Position numbers and translations under genes: made by a program
The notes under the pieces: generated by a model
What the model was told of the DNA's origin: nothing
What the model saw: the letters and a program-made list of their open reading frames with translations, nothing else
The model's database searches: none
Part shown: positions 23,975 to 35,811 of the stretch, one piece after another
Numbering within the stretch: the first letter of the stretch is position 1
How the letters are laid out: every line of letters starts with the position of its first letter
Origin: Andrena cerasifolii
Lineage: Eukaryota > Arthropoda > Insecta > Hymenoptera > Andrenidae
Reading direction: 5' to 3'
Length of the DNA: 64,000 bases
Assembly (NCBI RefSeq): GCF_050908995.1
Contig: NC_135121.1
Location: 5,642,001 to 5,706,000, forward strand

Positions 23975-24525
23975 GGGATCATTCTGGTAATCACGCCGCA
24001 AAATTCGGCAACATTCAGGCTTTTTTTTCTCAGTGAATACAACGAATAACAATGTCAAACTTTTTTTCATTTATTAAGCTACTTGTAATGTATACGGAAC
24101 AATTTTTTACATACACTTTTAATTGTGTTTTTTCAATGTTATCTGGAGTTCAAAATCGCGCCTTTGAAAAGAAATACCTCCCTGGCGGGAGTGATTTCAG
24201 CTCACAGACTCATCAGAAACAAAAAAACCAAGCTGATTCTTAATCATTATGGGTACTGCCATCGCAGGTACCAGAATTAGCCACGTAACTCAAAATTTAA
24301 CAAAATTTTCCATTCTTACTTGAAGTACCTTTTCAAAGGCGCGATTTTGAACTCCAGATAACATTGAAAAAACACAATTAAAGGTGTATTTAAAAAATTG
24401 TTCCGTATACATTAAAAGTAGCTTAATAAATAATAAAGAAGTTTGACATTGTTATTCATCGTATTCACTGAGAAAAAAAGCCCGCATGTTGCCGAATTTT
24501 GCGGCGTGATTACCAGAATGACCCT
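23975..24525. mobile_element. Family A TTAA element, 551-bp copy
   Basis: Flanked by TTAA (23971-23974, 24526-24529), with ends GGGATCATTCTGGTAATCAC and, inverted, AGGGTCATTCTGGTAATCAC. It is an internally shortened relative of 1018-2153. Confidence 0.85.
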
Positions 24526-24529
24526 TTAA

Positions 24530-26000
24530 GAGATTTAAGATATTTTTGAATATTGTCATTTCTTTTATTTCCGTTGCAGTTTCGAATAACTCGGTTCTTC
24601 GTATTGTTGTTCCTTGTAACAAATTAATAATTTAAAATTTAGAATTTTTCACTGCAAAGTTCTTTTTCTATATGTATATAGATTTATATAAAAAAAACTT
24701 ATTCAAACAAAATGTAATTACAGTAAACCTAGATTATAATTCGCTTGTATAATATCTACTGATAATTATTGTAAACAGTATAGGAATACTGTTTCGATCT
24801 TTACTGTGTTGAAGAATTTTTTATGTAATATTCTGCGTTTACTTAACACACATGGGTAGCAAAGCTGTCCAAGCTGATGTGTAAAGCAATAAATATAAAA
24901 AATATCTTTATTTTTTATCTGAAGATATACTTGTGTAAGTAGATGAATTGAATTTCGTATTATGGGCGAGTTCCATTCACGCTCAAATCGCCCGAGAGTT
25001 TCATTAGGATAGATTTCCTTATACGCGACTGGACGCATCGTCAGGATTTTCAAAGTCGATTTTCTCGAAAATGAAGCGCTATATCGAAAAATTTTATACC
25101 TTTTTCTCGACTTATTTACTTGTTATAAGTCGAAAAGAAGCAGTAACTTTTTTTCATATCGCGCTTCATTTTCGACAAAATCGACTTTGAAATTCTTAAC
25201 GTTGCCTTTAGGGAAACTTAGCCCACGGGCGGTTTGGGCATAAGTGGAATTGGCCCTATATATATGGAATCAATTTAGACCACCGGAAGTTACATAAAAT
25301 GTACCAACCAAATCATGGTTTTAAATTAATTTAACAATAACTTCCACTTTCTTTATCGTACAAAAATCATCATTTTTATTTTTCAACCTTATACAATTTG
25401 ATGGATAAATCAAAACGAATTCAACCTGCCACTGCATGCATGCTACTCTCGCGGTCTTCTACAAACATTGTAATTATTATTGTAAAAAGATGGAAAAAAT
25501 ATTTTTTTTATATTTTAAGCTGAAATCATGAAGACTAAGTAATAATTAATCATGCACACTCGAAAATTTTGTAATGCATGAGATGTAAATCTGCACTAAT
25601 AAACAGTAATGGTAGTAGAAAATGGTTAATAAATAATTGTACCACACGCGAGAAAATAAATTCATCGTGCAATTCGCGAGGAAAAAGTGAATTCGCATTT
25701 ATTTGAGAAGATAAAGATAAAGATAAAAATAAGGTATGGGCGGCTGTAAAAAGGCAATAATCTAACGAGCTTATTCTGTATTATCACTGGAATAAAATAA
25801 GAACAGTGTTTTTTTAAGTGTCCCAGTCGCTTTCTTTGTATATAAATGTAAATTACCAACAGCCTTCGTAAATTTACTTTTCCCTATAATGAAAATTTCG
25901 CATGACTTGTGATTATGTATAAAATAATAATATAGCAAAAATGGAATATAAACGCATGTACGTGTATGCGCCGATGCCTAGATTCATGTAAGGGCGCGAA
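24530..26000. other. Intergenic AT-rich DNA with one hairpin
   Basis: At 25045-25190 an inverted pair shares TCAAAGTCGATTTTCTCGAA / TTCATTTTCG and encloses a second pair around TCTCGACTTA...ATAAGTCGAA. No gene seen. Confidence 0.5.
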
Positions 26001-26343
26001 AACGTTCGACAGTATGATTGGTCTACGTTTGAGAAGCTGACTGCTGATTAGTCAACAGCGCTCCAATCGCAGCAAACTTGCCGCCATTGGTGGGAGAACT
26101 ACCGCGACAGGTATCTGTGGTAGATCCGCGGCAAACGGCGTGGAGCAACGACGTTCGCTTATTTACTTGGACCTTAAAAGTATTCGTTGGTACGAATGAC
26201 GCCGGCAAAATTATTGCGATTTAATTATTCAATCTCTATAATGGTGATACGTGGTGACGTTCTGTGAAGTGCGTTATTCTTGTTCGTCTTCAAGCCTCCC
26301 AGAATTTCTTTCGCCGAGGAATCTTCGGCGCAGTGTCGTGAAC
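26000..26343 (+). promoter_or_regulatory. CpG-rich promoter and putative non-coding first exon
   Basis: GC and CpG rise sharply above the AT-rich surroundings. The plus strand ends in a strong splice donor, GTGAAC|GTAAGT at 26344. The only ATG late in this stretch (26239) opens a very short frame ending in TGA. The next convincing plus-strand acceptor with coding sequence is the tetraspanin exon at 60384, so this could be its 5' UTR exon. The link is inference; a non-coding RNA or unrelated promoter is possible. Confidence 0.4.
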
Positions 26344-26349
26344 GTAAGT

Positions 26350-27480
26350 CATCTTCAGTTATTTTTCTTCTTCTCTTCCCTGTCCTGCGTTAAGGATTGT
26401 CTCTCGCTCCTGCATTTCTCTCCACCGACATTGAAACCTTTCGTCCGAGTTCATTTTGCGCGATAAATTATTACGCTGTGACACACACCACTCTCGTTTC
26501 TTTTTATTTCAAATCGATTCCGTGCCTTATTTCATTCTTCCGTTTTATGCGTTCCGTTCGTTTTTTTCTCCGTAATGTGCACAGCATCTAGAATTCTAAG
26601 ATAACGAGTCGAGTCTATCTGAAGAGCAGCGAGCCCTTCGGCTGCACTTCGTTTGCATTTTCGTTGCATTCTTTTACAGTATTTAAGATTATACAGAATA
26701 TTGCACACAATCTCTAGGTTTGGATGAGAAAGATAAAGGAATCTGATACCGCGGTGCAGGGAGCTTGTTTCAATGCCTACAACTATCCATCATTTATCTA
26801 TTTACCCCACTATCTACTTATGTTCATCTATTTACCCACCAATCCCGACACTCTCGTGCAATAGGTACTCTTCCATATTTTAAACGAATGTAACTGCTGT
26901 TCCGATGGAAGCGTGTGCTTTAGAAGGAACACATGGTTACTCTTAGGCAATAAATTTGGCCAGGCTTTACCCCCATCGTGTAAAAATAATATGAATTATT
27001 AAGTGTTTCAATAGTTACTAATACGAAGCATGGAAGTTACTAATCAGTGTACAACTTCTGACGTAAAAGTTGAAATTTAGTAAATTGTATTAATCCCAAC
27101 GTAGAGTGAAAAGTATGTTATATATGCTTTCGTATTGACCATTAACCTCGATGTAACAATACAAATTTTATATACACGTTTGATAATATTTGTTTTTTTA
27201 AAAAAATGGTTTTACGTCTTCCTTGTTATATAAAAAAAGTTTTCGTGACTACTGTAATTTGTAGGTATATTACGCTACGCCGCGGTTTCTTTATTTTTCG
27301 AGCCTGATAAATTATTCATGACACTTAATAAACTTTTGTACGTACGGATGTACGACTATTCGCGCTCGTGAAAAATGGCGTATGTATTTTTAATAAGGAG
27401 GGTGCTGTAGTTTCTTGTTGGGGACGAAGGATTTCGTAACAATTTAGTAGATGACAATTTAGTGCTTTATATTCGTGTTA
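26350..27480. other. Probable intron, no gene seen
   Basis: Pyrimidine-rich sequence directly follows the donor at 26344, then ordinary AT-rich DNA. Two short plus frames (26251-26591) straddle the donor and are not supported. Confidence 0.4.
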
Positions 27481-27489
27481 AATATATAT

Positions 27490-27860
27490 ATATAGAAGTC
27501 CTGACTGACTGACTCATCAACGCCCAGCTCAAACCATTTAACCTAGGAACGTGAATTTTGGAAGGTGCATTGTTTTCATGGCGTAGGCACGTACTAAGGA
27601 AGGATTTTTGGAAATTCCATCCGGAAGGGGGTGAAAAGGGGTAAAATGTATTTTCTCAGGCTCCCTAATATCTCTTAGGCCTGATTAGATATAAACTTGG
27701 TTCTTGCTCACAAAGATTACCCACACAAGTGCCTAAAAACAAATTTCATGATTTCTCCTTAATCAACCCCTAAGAGGGTAGTGAAAAGGGGTGAAATGTG
27801 TTTTCATGGAGTCCTAATATTTCTTAGGTTCGGAACGAAGCGCTGGTGTATTTTGTTAAT
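27490..27860. repeat. Dispersed-repeat fragment (GACTGACTGACTCATCAACG type)
   Basis: GACTGACTGACTCATCAACG is followed by AACCATTTAACCTAGGAACG and two AAGAGGGTAGTGAAAAGGGG-like blocks about 160 bp apart. I recall this word order from interspersed repeats of other insects but cannot name the family. Confidence 0.45.
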
Positions 27861-28355
27861 TTTATATAAATAAGTAGCAACTGAATACAAATGCCGGCGG
27901 CACAGCAACGTCGCCAGTGTCCAGCGGCACGAAGTCAAAGGATGTTGATTATATTCAGATTTCCCCTTTCAAATGGGAAACATCGCAGAGTCTGGGTACC
28001 GATTACCCGCTTTTTTGTTTTGATTGGAAAAATTAACATTTTGAGTGGTGCAAGGTTCGGTGGAATACAATTTCAAGTTGAGCAGGTTTTTCTCAGCGAT
28101 CATATGTGCCGAAAAAGTTTTGTCCAGCTCGTCTCGCGCTTTGAATATGACGTGGACGCTAACGAAAATTTAAATTTTCTATTAAATCTCCACGAGTATG
28201 TGTGATTAGAAATAGTTCCAGTGAGGTCGAGTTTAGACTCATTTTTATCAGGAGAATCTTGCCAACCCGTTGGTAATACAGTACCTACCATAAGGACGAT
28301 CTAAGATGCTATGGAATTTAAAATTTCTCATTAGCAGCGAGCGCAACGTTGTTGA

Positions 28356-28567
28356 GCAGGGGCGGATTTTACGGGCGGCCGATGAGCAGTTGCCGCCTGG
28401 GCCCCAATCCGAAAGGCCCCCATAGGGCCCCATAAAAAATAAAAATGGCCCTAGAATTTTTTTTTCTGTGCTAAGTCGTTTTGAGTAAACTACCTCTTTA
28501 TTATCTTGAATAAATGGGCCCCTCGGAACGTTTGCCACCTGGGCCTTTTTCCTTAAATCTGCCACTG
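28356..28567. mobile_element. 212-bp hAT-like MITE
   Basis: Ends CAGGGGCGGATTTTA and, inverted, CAGTGGCAGATTTAA. The 8-bp flanks are TTGTTGAG and TCGCTGAG (6/8 match). GC-rich with GGGCCCC runs. The CAGNGGCNGATTT end is typical of hAT elements. Confidence 0.7.
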
Positions 28568-29356
28568 TCGCTGAGGTTTCTATGTACAAAGCGGATTCTA
28601 ATGTTGGTTTGTTTTGAAAGTAAACATTCGGGTATTTTCGTATAATATTTTCGATGCTTACAAAAAAAATACCGATGCGAGAACATAGCGATTTGGAGGA
28701 TGCAAATCCCTTGGCGTGAGAATACGCCGATGCTAATTAGAGTGCTAATATATCAGACCACGCGCGGGCTTGCAATTAGCGCCCAAATGGCACTATTCCT
28801 AAGAAAGCGTTTGATGTTGTAACGCGCGAATTTGGGCCTAATAAAATTTCGAAAACTGCCATCGTGGGACAGCTTTGACATTGGCATCAAGTTGACACCA
28901 TAATGTTTTCTATTTTTTATGCTGTTTTTATAAACTCAGTACTAACAATAGCGGCAGTTAAATAATCTCTTACCATTAAACTGGATTTGGGTTCAACGCG
29001 GAAGAATCCTAGTCACGCGTTATCAGATACAAGTTGCTGTATCACACAGAAATGTTACCATCTTGTTGGATACTTTTATCTGACGATAGTTGCCCACTTT
29101 GGACATACCTTTGCTCGTAATGAGGAGCGCTACTTTCCCTTCTTGGAAATTCTCTCTCTTTCTGTTTCTGCACCTGTGCCTATCTCCTCGTTCCTCGTGT
29201 GCTTGTAAGGGCAGCATCGTGTATTTAAGTAGGTATATGTATATGTTGTATCACATACAATATACGCTGTAGCTTTACAGTACACTTATACGCAACAGTG
29301 CGAGCAATGTAGCGTGTGATATAATTGTCATACTGTAATACACATATGTACTATGG
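28568..29356. other. Unassigned intronic/intergenic DNA, no gene seen
   Basis: No array, clear element or protein-like frame was found. The 73-codon frame at 28987-29208 is unsupported. Confidence 0.35.
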
Positions 29357-29359
29357 TTA

Positions 29360-29843
29360 AGCTGGGTTTACATTAGTTCAGTCCAGTGATCCAGTCCAGC
29401 ACTGGATTGGAACTGGAATAATGTAAACAGTGTGTTCATTCCAGTACAGTGCTGGCATTCTAGCAGGTTTCGACTTGATGGAAAGTCTACTTTTCGATCC
29501 AGTGTTTACCCCCTCCATAGAGGACACAACATTCCAGCGTTACTGGAATCCAGGGTTGCCAGGCGACCCAGTACACGTACTGGCATATATGACGTCACTT
29601 AGCTTGGATTGGCTGGACGTTGGCGTGACGTCACGGCGTCACCAACCAAATACATACAAGTATTTTCCTTCTCCTACACCGTATGACGTCATATAGGCCA
29701 GCACGCCGCCATTTATCCAGTACGCCTGGCAACCCTGTTGGAATCGTCTAGACGGCTCATAAGACTGGAATAATGTAAGGATCGACCGATTTCCATTCGA
29801 ATCACTTGCTTGATCCAGTTACTGGACTAATGTAAACCCAGCT
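29360..29843. mobile_element. 484-bp PIF/Harbinger-like MITE
   Basis: Perfect ends AGCTGGGTTTACATTAGT / ACTAATGTAAACCCAGCT, flanked by TTA on both sides (29357-29359, 29844-29846). The interior repeats TCCAGTCCAG-type words. A second element is nested at 29551-29737. Confidence 0.85.
29551..29737. mobile_element. 187-bp hAT-like MITE nested in the 29360 element, with three CRE palindromes
   Basis: Ends CAGGGTTGCCAGGCG and, inverted, CAGGGTTGCCAGGCG. Flanks CTGGAATC and TTGGAATC match at 7 of 8. TGACGTCA occurs exactly at 29590-29597, 29626-29633 and 29694-29701. Confidence 0.85.
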
Positions 29844-31066
29844 TTAGACTTGCCAAACCGTACTTTAATGTATAGTATTGTACTATATTTTTGTCTAGTG
29901 TACTATATACTGTCAGGCCCGGATTAAAGGAGGGCTGGGGGGGGGCTGTAACTCCGGGCCCCACTTTCCGGGGGGGGCCCCGTTCTAAGCTTTCAGTTCT
30001 AAGCGATTAGCTCACTCTGTCTTCATTGCAAATGTTGTATCAAATAAATTGCCGGTAATTATTTACTTTGGCGATTCCTCACCGATTTTGATGAAATTTA
30101 GATATGTTGTAAAACTTCACATTCTGAGCAACTTTTTCCTATACATGTTACCGCCGCTCGGTCTTAGTTTCCGAGATAATCGCAAAAATATATTTTTTTT
30201 AATTTTTTGCTTTAGTGTTATAATTTGGGTTAGGTTTAGTATAAATAAACATAAGTGCACTTCACGTTCAACATTATTTGCAATTATTATTGAAAACCCG
30301 AGAACGGGCGAGAGGAAACGAAAATGTCAACACTTTGATACTTTGTCTCGCTCCGTCGCTCAGCTCGAGCTCGACCCGCGGGCGGGCCTACAATGTATCA
30401 GCGCAACTTTTTCCTATACGTGTTACCGCCGCTCGACCTTAGTTTCCGAGATATTTGCGAAAAACTTCTGTTGATTTATTCCGACACAACGCATTCCACT
30501 TTCCAACTTGTCCCGGATAGTAGTATAGGTTGGGGTTAGACTAGCGGGCGGGGGGGGGGGCGCCCGCTCGCGGGCGCGTAAAACGTGGTGGCGAAACGGT
30601 GTAAGTTTTGATATTTCAACCAGAAACTTGCGGATGCCCGTCAACCCCGAAAAACTTCTAAAACTTAATTTTTTTGCTAGGAAGAGAGTGTTTTCGAGAA
30701 CACCTATTGGATATCTGGAGGCTCTCGTCAACACCCCAACTCACATCCGTTCGGCACCATGCTTTACGCGCCCGCGAGCGGGCGCGCGCCCCCCGCGCCA
30801 ATCTAGTCCCAACCAATACTAAAGGTACGTGTCCACTTGAGAGTAAGACTCGCGCGAGAAGCTCTCGAGAGTATTTCTCGCAAGTGGACACTACGTCCGA
30901 GAGTGACTGTCGGAGAGCGACGGTTAACTCTCAGACAGCGGACGCGTTGCAACTTGCTCTCGAGTGGATAGATAATAATATTACTATCCGACAGTTGCTT
31001 CCGAAATACGAACCAGGTTCGTATTCTGCGAGTGCTGTCGCGAGAGTAGGTTTCTGGGTTATGGTA

Positions 31067-31436
31067 CAGGGTTGCCAGATCAGGCCTGATCTTTTGCCGG
31101 AAATTTCAATTTTATTGAGGATTGCAGACGGGCGGGGAGGGGAGGGGGGATGAGAGAAAGAAGTGCCAATAAGAAAACAGACATCTAAAATTCATTGTAA
31201 TAACTTCTTATAAGGGAGTAATAATAATAACAATGTTATGAATATTTATTAGAATTTGTTACAGATTTTAAGTTTTTTATTTTTTGATGGCATGTTACTC
31301 CAGTGCAAGCGCGTGCCTACCGAGTTCGTTAATATTCTCTATTCTGCTGGAGATTTTTATTGTGCCTGCCTGAGGCCGGAGACAATGGTTCAAAACCTGA
31401 GACTCCCGGCTGAATGCCGAAAATCTGGCAACCCTG
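31067..31436. mobile_element. 370-bp hAT-like MITE (CAGGGTTGCCAGAT)
   Basis: Ends CAGGGTTGCCAGATCAGG and, inverted, CAGGGTTGCCAGATTTTC. The flanks read GTTATGGTA on the left and GTTATGTA on the right, an 8-bp duplication with one change. Same end type as 29551-29737. Confidence 0.75.
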
Positions 31437-31461
31437 GTTATGTAGTAGGCTTACGTCGCGG

Positions 31462-31733
31462 CAGACACAGCGTTGCCACATAGGCGTTGCGAGGCACGGC
31501 GTTGCCAGAGAAGTGTTGCGAGGCACGGTGTTGCCAGAGAAGTGTTGTTAGGCACGGCGTTGCCAGAGAAGTGTTGCGAGGCACGGCGTTGCCAGAGAAG
31601 TGTTGTTAGGCACGGCGTTGCCAGAGAAGTGCTGTTAGGCACGGCGTTGCCAGAGAAGTGTTGTTAGACACGGCGTTGCCAGAGAAGTGTTGTTAGGCAC
31701 GGCGTTGCCAGAGAAGTGTTGTTAGGCGGTTAG
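31462..31733. repeat. 29-bp minisatellite, 9 copies
   Basis: GTTGCC starts at 31472, 31501, 31530, 31559, 31588, 31617, 31646, 31675 and 31704. The core is GTTGCCAGAGAAGTGTTG; the first copy is diverged. Short open frames on both strands here are artefacts of the array. Confidence 0.9.
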
Positions 31734-31766
31734 CCGGAAGAACTGCGCGGCCGAGAAAGCCTGCGT

Positions 31767-32349
31767 TAGTGATGTGCGATATTAGTCCCAACTATCGATA
31801 ATGCTTATCCATATATATTTTTTCGTTCAATATCGATACATAAAATATATTATTCACAAAGTATCGATATTGCTAATATCGATACGAAGATCGTATGAAT
31901 TTACCATTTAAAAAATAAGCTCTACATATATTCAAGAGAATATTATTTTTGATTAAAAAGAATTTAAAAAATAACAACCTTTATATAGTACCATTAAGAG
32001 ATTATTTTATTTAAATTAAGATTCAAAGTATTACAATGAAAACAAGTAATCTACTTTCCGAATCATATTTGTAAGGAAACTAGAATTTTTATTTTAATAA
32101 GAAATATCATAGGCACCATTCAACATAACAGTATGAAAAGGAATTACTGAATTCTACTTAGACGCAGTAATTTGAAAATTAGCTTGAATTTGCTTGAACG
32201 AAAGAAGGTGCAATAACTATTATCGATATTTTGAACAAACTTATCGATACCTGCAATTATTAGTGTTTGAAATATCGATAACAAATATCAAAATATCGAC
32301 ATGCAAGTATCGATATGTACTAGTAATCGATAAATATCGCGCATCACTA
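31767..32349. mobile_element. 583-bp hAT-like MITE packed with TATCGATA
   Basis: Ends TAGTGATGTGCGATATTA and, inverted, TAGTGATGCGCGATATTTA. Flanks GCCTGCGT and GTCCGCGT match at 6 of 8. ATCGATA occurs nine times (eight as TATCGATA), four in the left end and five in the right. The middle is AT-rich without ORFs. Confidence 0.85.
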
Positions 32350-32975
32350 GTCCGCGTCGAGCCTAGTGGCGAGACACATTTTATGCACGCCATTTACTGC
32401 AACCAACTCAAAATATATAACTACTTCATTTCATCCACCCAGCAATTTCTCTTTCTACGTTGCTTCTTTCTATTTTTTAAAATATTATAAGCAATAACCA
32501 AAGCACTAATTTTTTGCCCATCCATAATCACGGCCTCACTTCGTTCGTAGCTTAAAAGAAACTGAGAGAAACTGCAATAGACTAGGCGCAGACCAATTTC
32601 TAGTGGAACACAATTTCTGATTGTTCTATCCGATAGTAAGCTCTCGGCGAGTTTTCTATCGCCTACCCGAGAGTAAAAATTTCCGAAATTGCTCTGAAGT
32701 AGACACACAATTCAACAGTAACTATCGAGAGTAACTTGCGCGTGTTCTCTCAAGTGGACACGTGCCTTAATACCCGAGGCAAGTTGAAAACTGGAATGCG
32801 TTGCGTCGGAATAACTCAACCGAAGTTTTTCGCGAATACCTCGGAAACGAAGGTCGAGCGGCGGTAACATGTATAGGAAAAAGTTGCGCGGAATGCAGAG
32901 CTTCACAACATACCCAAATTTCAGCAAAATCGGCGAGCAATCGCTAAAGTAAATAAACACCAAATTTTCATTTGA

Positions 32976-34500
32976 AACGAATGTAATTAAAAATTCTGTC
33001 AAAGCTTTAACGTAATAGTTTTATCTGGTGCAGCGTAGAAGTCGCATTTTATCTTGCGCTACTGGCTTACGTTTCTCAACCAGTTATCGCCCCTTATACA
33101 ATTACCAGCGTTTCCATTGGCCGAAGGAGATACGTACCAATCTAATAGCGTTCAAAAGACTGACGAGGAAAAGAATGTGTATCTAAAAGACATGTTGGAC
33201 TTAGGGTTGTTCGTGACGCAACGGCGATAAACATGCATAACCCGTGAATACATTGTTCAACGCGAATTCTATTACATGGCGATTAATGCGGTAGGATTAA
33301 GAAAGAAATTTTTTGATAACATCTATGCGATGCAATCACTTACCACTTGTTGCTGTTCCGTTACTTTTACTTAGAGCTACTCACAAAAGTACACGCCCAA
33401 CTTATACACCTATGTGTAACATATTTTAGATATTAAATAGACTTCAAAGTAAGATTTCGTAATTATAATTTTATTCACATTGATACTAACCTTGTTCAAT
33501 ATACTTTTGTTTTGGGTGGATTTAGTTGAAAAGTTATACACAGGTTTATTTAAAAAAAATATTCGTGGAAGTAGCAAAGATCGTGCAAAAAATATTCGCA
33601 CAAATGCAGTATTTAATTTACACAAACGTAATTATAATAAGTTAATACTCCTCTGATATTCCTGGAATTTTTTTATAAGCTTTAATTTATTATGCACAGA
33701 TGAAAATTAATTTTCTCTGAAATTCTGGTTTATCTTGTTCCTAGGATTATCATTGAACTAACTAAAAATATGTTAATCAAGGTTTACGCTAATGCAAATT
33801 ATAGTAAATTAAGTAAGTTAAATATGCTATACATATGGGGTGGATCTTTCGTCGCCATTTATTTCATTTATTCATTTAATAAATGCATTACTGTATGTTA
33901 ATATTTAATTATAGGAGCGAGTTTAGAAAATTATGTTTCAAACATTTATTATTGTTTTCTGGCTTACAATCTTCGTTGTAACCTTTAAATAATTTTGAAT
34001 CTTTTGGGATAAGCACTTCACAGTTGTAATATGTATTTTTAAATTTTTTCAAACCTAAATCACTTGCCAATAAATTATCATAAACAATACATGGTTATCG
34101 TAAATAATATTTTTGTTATGTACCTGTGAAAAACGGTTTAGAGTGATTTTCTCAATTGATACGATTTTAATTCTCGCCAAAGCGAATAGTAATGTTCATT
34201 GCCATTCATGGATGCAAAAATTAATGGTTTTGACCTTCCTTCAGTCATTAGGAAATTTTTTTATTCCAATAAAGTTTTCGACATATCTAGAAGTTTTAAA
34301 TCACGAACTTAAAATTCGTTATATTATTTTTAAATCGCTTAAAATTCTTAATCGAGTTTAGTAAATTAGAGTTCCAAGTCGTTGGCTTTTTAAAATTGAC
34401 ACAAAATTCAGAATGTAAATTGCAAATTGAACAGTACTAACTACCGATTCGTTAAGTATATATTTTTCTCATTGAAACTCCATTATTCTCTAATAATTTA
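32976..34500. other. AT-rich DNA, no gene seen
   Basis: No clear element, array or coding region was found. Confidence 0.35.
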
Positions 34501-34599
34501 GCTCTGGGTTACGTGGTGGGGGTAAGTTTCGAAAAATTATTTTTTCTCTCGAAAATTCTTAACACCTTATTGTACAATAAGAAAAACCGTAAAACTTTG

Positions 34600-35083
34600 A
34601 ATTGAACTTTTTTCCAATATCTTTCAGGAAAACTCGGAATTTTGTTGAGGGGGTGTCTTCGCCCTTAGGACCATTTCAGTGCCGGAAGAAGCAACGGCTG
34701 CGGTATTTGCATCGCTTGAACTGCGTTTCTGCTAAGTTTCAAATTTTCCGTGAATTCACGAGTTGCCGAACATCCCTCGTGAGATAGGGGATCTGAATTA
34801 TTTACGCGTCGCGGTGAGCACCGGCGGGCCAAAGAGGAGGAAGGACAAGTGATTGATAAAGAAAAATTGGTTCTGTGGTGAATCGCGTTTCCATAACGAC
34901 ACATGGTATGCACTTTGCACGACGTCAATGCCCCCGTTGCGTTACGTGTTCCGAGCCGGCTCGAACGAAAACATTTCACAGGGGATGGTTCTGTCCGCTC
35001 GAGGACAAACAGTATTCGCACTGTTCACTGCTACCTGAGTACGCACCAGGAAAATGGGAGACCAGTCGAACTGTATCGACTAC
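34600..35083. other. GC-elevated unassigned segment cut by a TTAA element
   Basis: Overlapping open frames exist on both strands (plus 34875-35087 and 34903-35193; minus 34665-35021). The plus frame 34875 reads with a CPRCVTC cluster and HRGWFCP, but I recognise no family and see no convincing splice sites. The stretch ends exactly at the TTAA of the next transposon, so the frame running past 35087 is not native. It could be an old exon, a promoter or a transposon remnant. Confidence 0.3.
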
Positions 35084-35087
35084 TTAA

Positions 35088-35807
35088 GGGGGTATACCCG
35101 TTTGAACCCTCGGAAAATGTATACATTTTGTGGATTTTTTTACAAGTCAACGGTTTGATGCAGATTTCCCGTTTTTTAACTATGTTTACATAGTATTATG
35201 AACTACTTATAAAAAAAGTTTCAGTTAAAAAACTATTGTTTTTCGGAAGTTACGGATACATGTCCGAAAGTCTCTCGATTTTAGACGGCTAAACGGTGGC
35301 CCTAAAAACTCGCGCTACGTTCAACCAATTTATTTCAAATTTTGCATGCAGAATCATAATAAGATTCCGCATCGTCCAACGAAGGCGATTTTGAAAATTT
35401 TGAAAAATAAAGAAATGGTGAGAGATCAAAGGTAAAGTTAAATTTTTCTAAGAGAAAAATCCACCTTTTCCCTTTATAAATAATAAACGGGGAATCGAAA
35501 TAAAAAAAGCCTTCGTTGGACGATGCGGAATCTTATTATGATTCTGCATGCAAAATTTGAAGTAAATTGGTTGAACGTAGCGCGAGTTTTTAGGGCCACC
35601 GTTTAGCCGTCTAAAATCGAGAGACTTTCGGACATGTATCCGTAACTTCCGAAAAACAATAGTTTTTTAACTGAAACTTTTTTTATAAGTAGTTCATAAT
35701 ACTATGTAAACATAGTTAAAAAACGGGAAATCTGCATCAAACCGTTGACTTGTAAAAAAATCCACAAAATGTATACATTTTCCGAGGGTTCAAACGGGTA
35801 TACCCCC
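35088..35807. mobile_element. 720-bp near-perfect palindromic TTAA element
   Basis: TTAA at 35084-35087 and 35808-35811. Ends GGGGGTATACCCGTTTGAAC and its reverse complement. The two halves pair over almost the full length (for example AATCTTATTATGATTCTGCA against its complement), apart from a loop near 35395-35510. Confidence 0.9.
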
Positions 35808-35811
35808 TTAA

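Larger units (their letters stand above)
30833..32767. mobile_element. 1.9-kb PIF/Harbinger-like element, itself a target of further insertions
   Basis: Ends AGGTACGTGTCCACTTGAGA and, inverted, AGGCACGTGTCCACTTGAGA. TAA flanks both sides (30830-30832, 32768-32770). The uninterrupted target is visible in the repeat R copy at 21409-21421 (GGGTATTAGTATTGG), which confirms the 3-bp duplication. No transposase seen. It contains 31067-31436, the 29-bp array and 31767-32349. Confidence 0.85.
30045..32970. repeat. Repeat R, palindromic copy split by a Harbinger-like insertion
   Basis: The plus arm is about 30045-30545. An inverted arm is about 30775-30829 and continues at 32771-32970. In the plus arm the conserved block TTACCGCCGCTCG occurs twice (about 30149 and 30421). 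A GC-rich palindrome of GCGGGCG/CGCCCGC words lies at about 30540-30800. The inverted arm is interrupted by the element at 30833-32767. Confidence 0.7.

Noticed and set aside
31451..31667. Repetitive proteins on both strands
   Set aside because: Explained by the 29-bp minisatellite.
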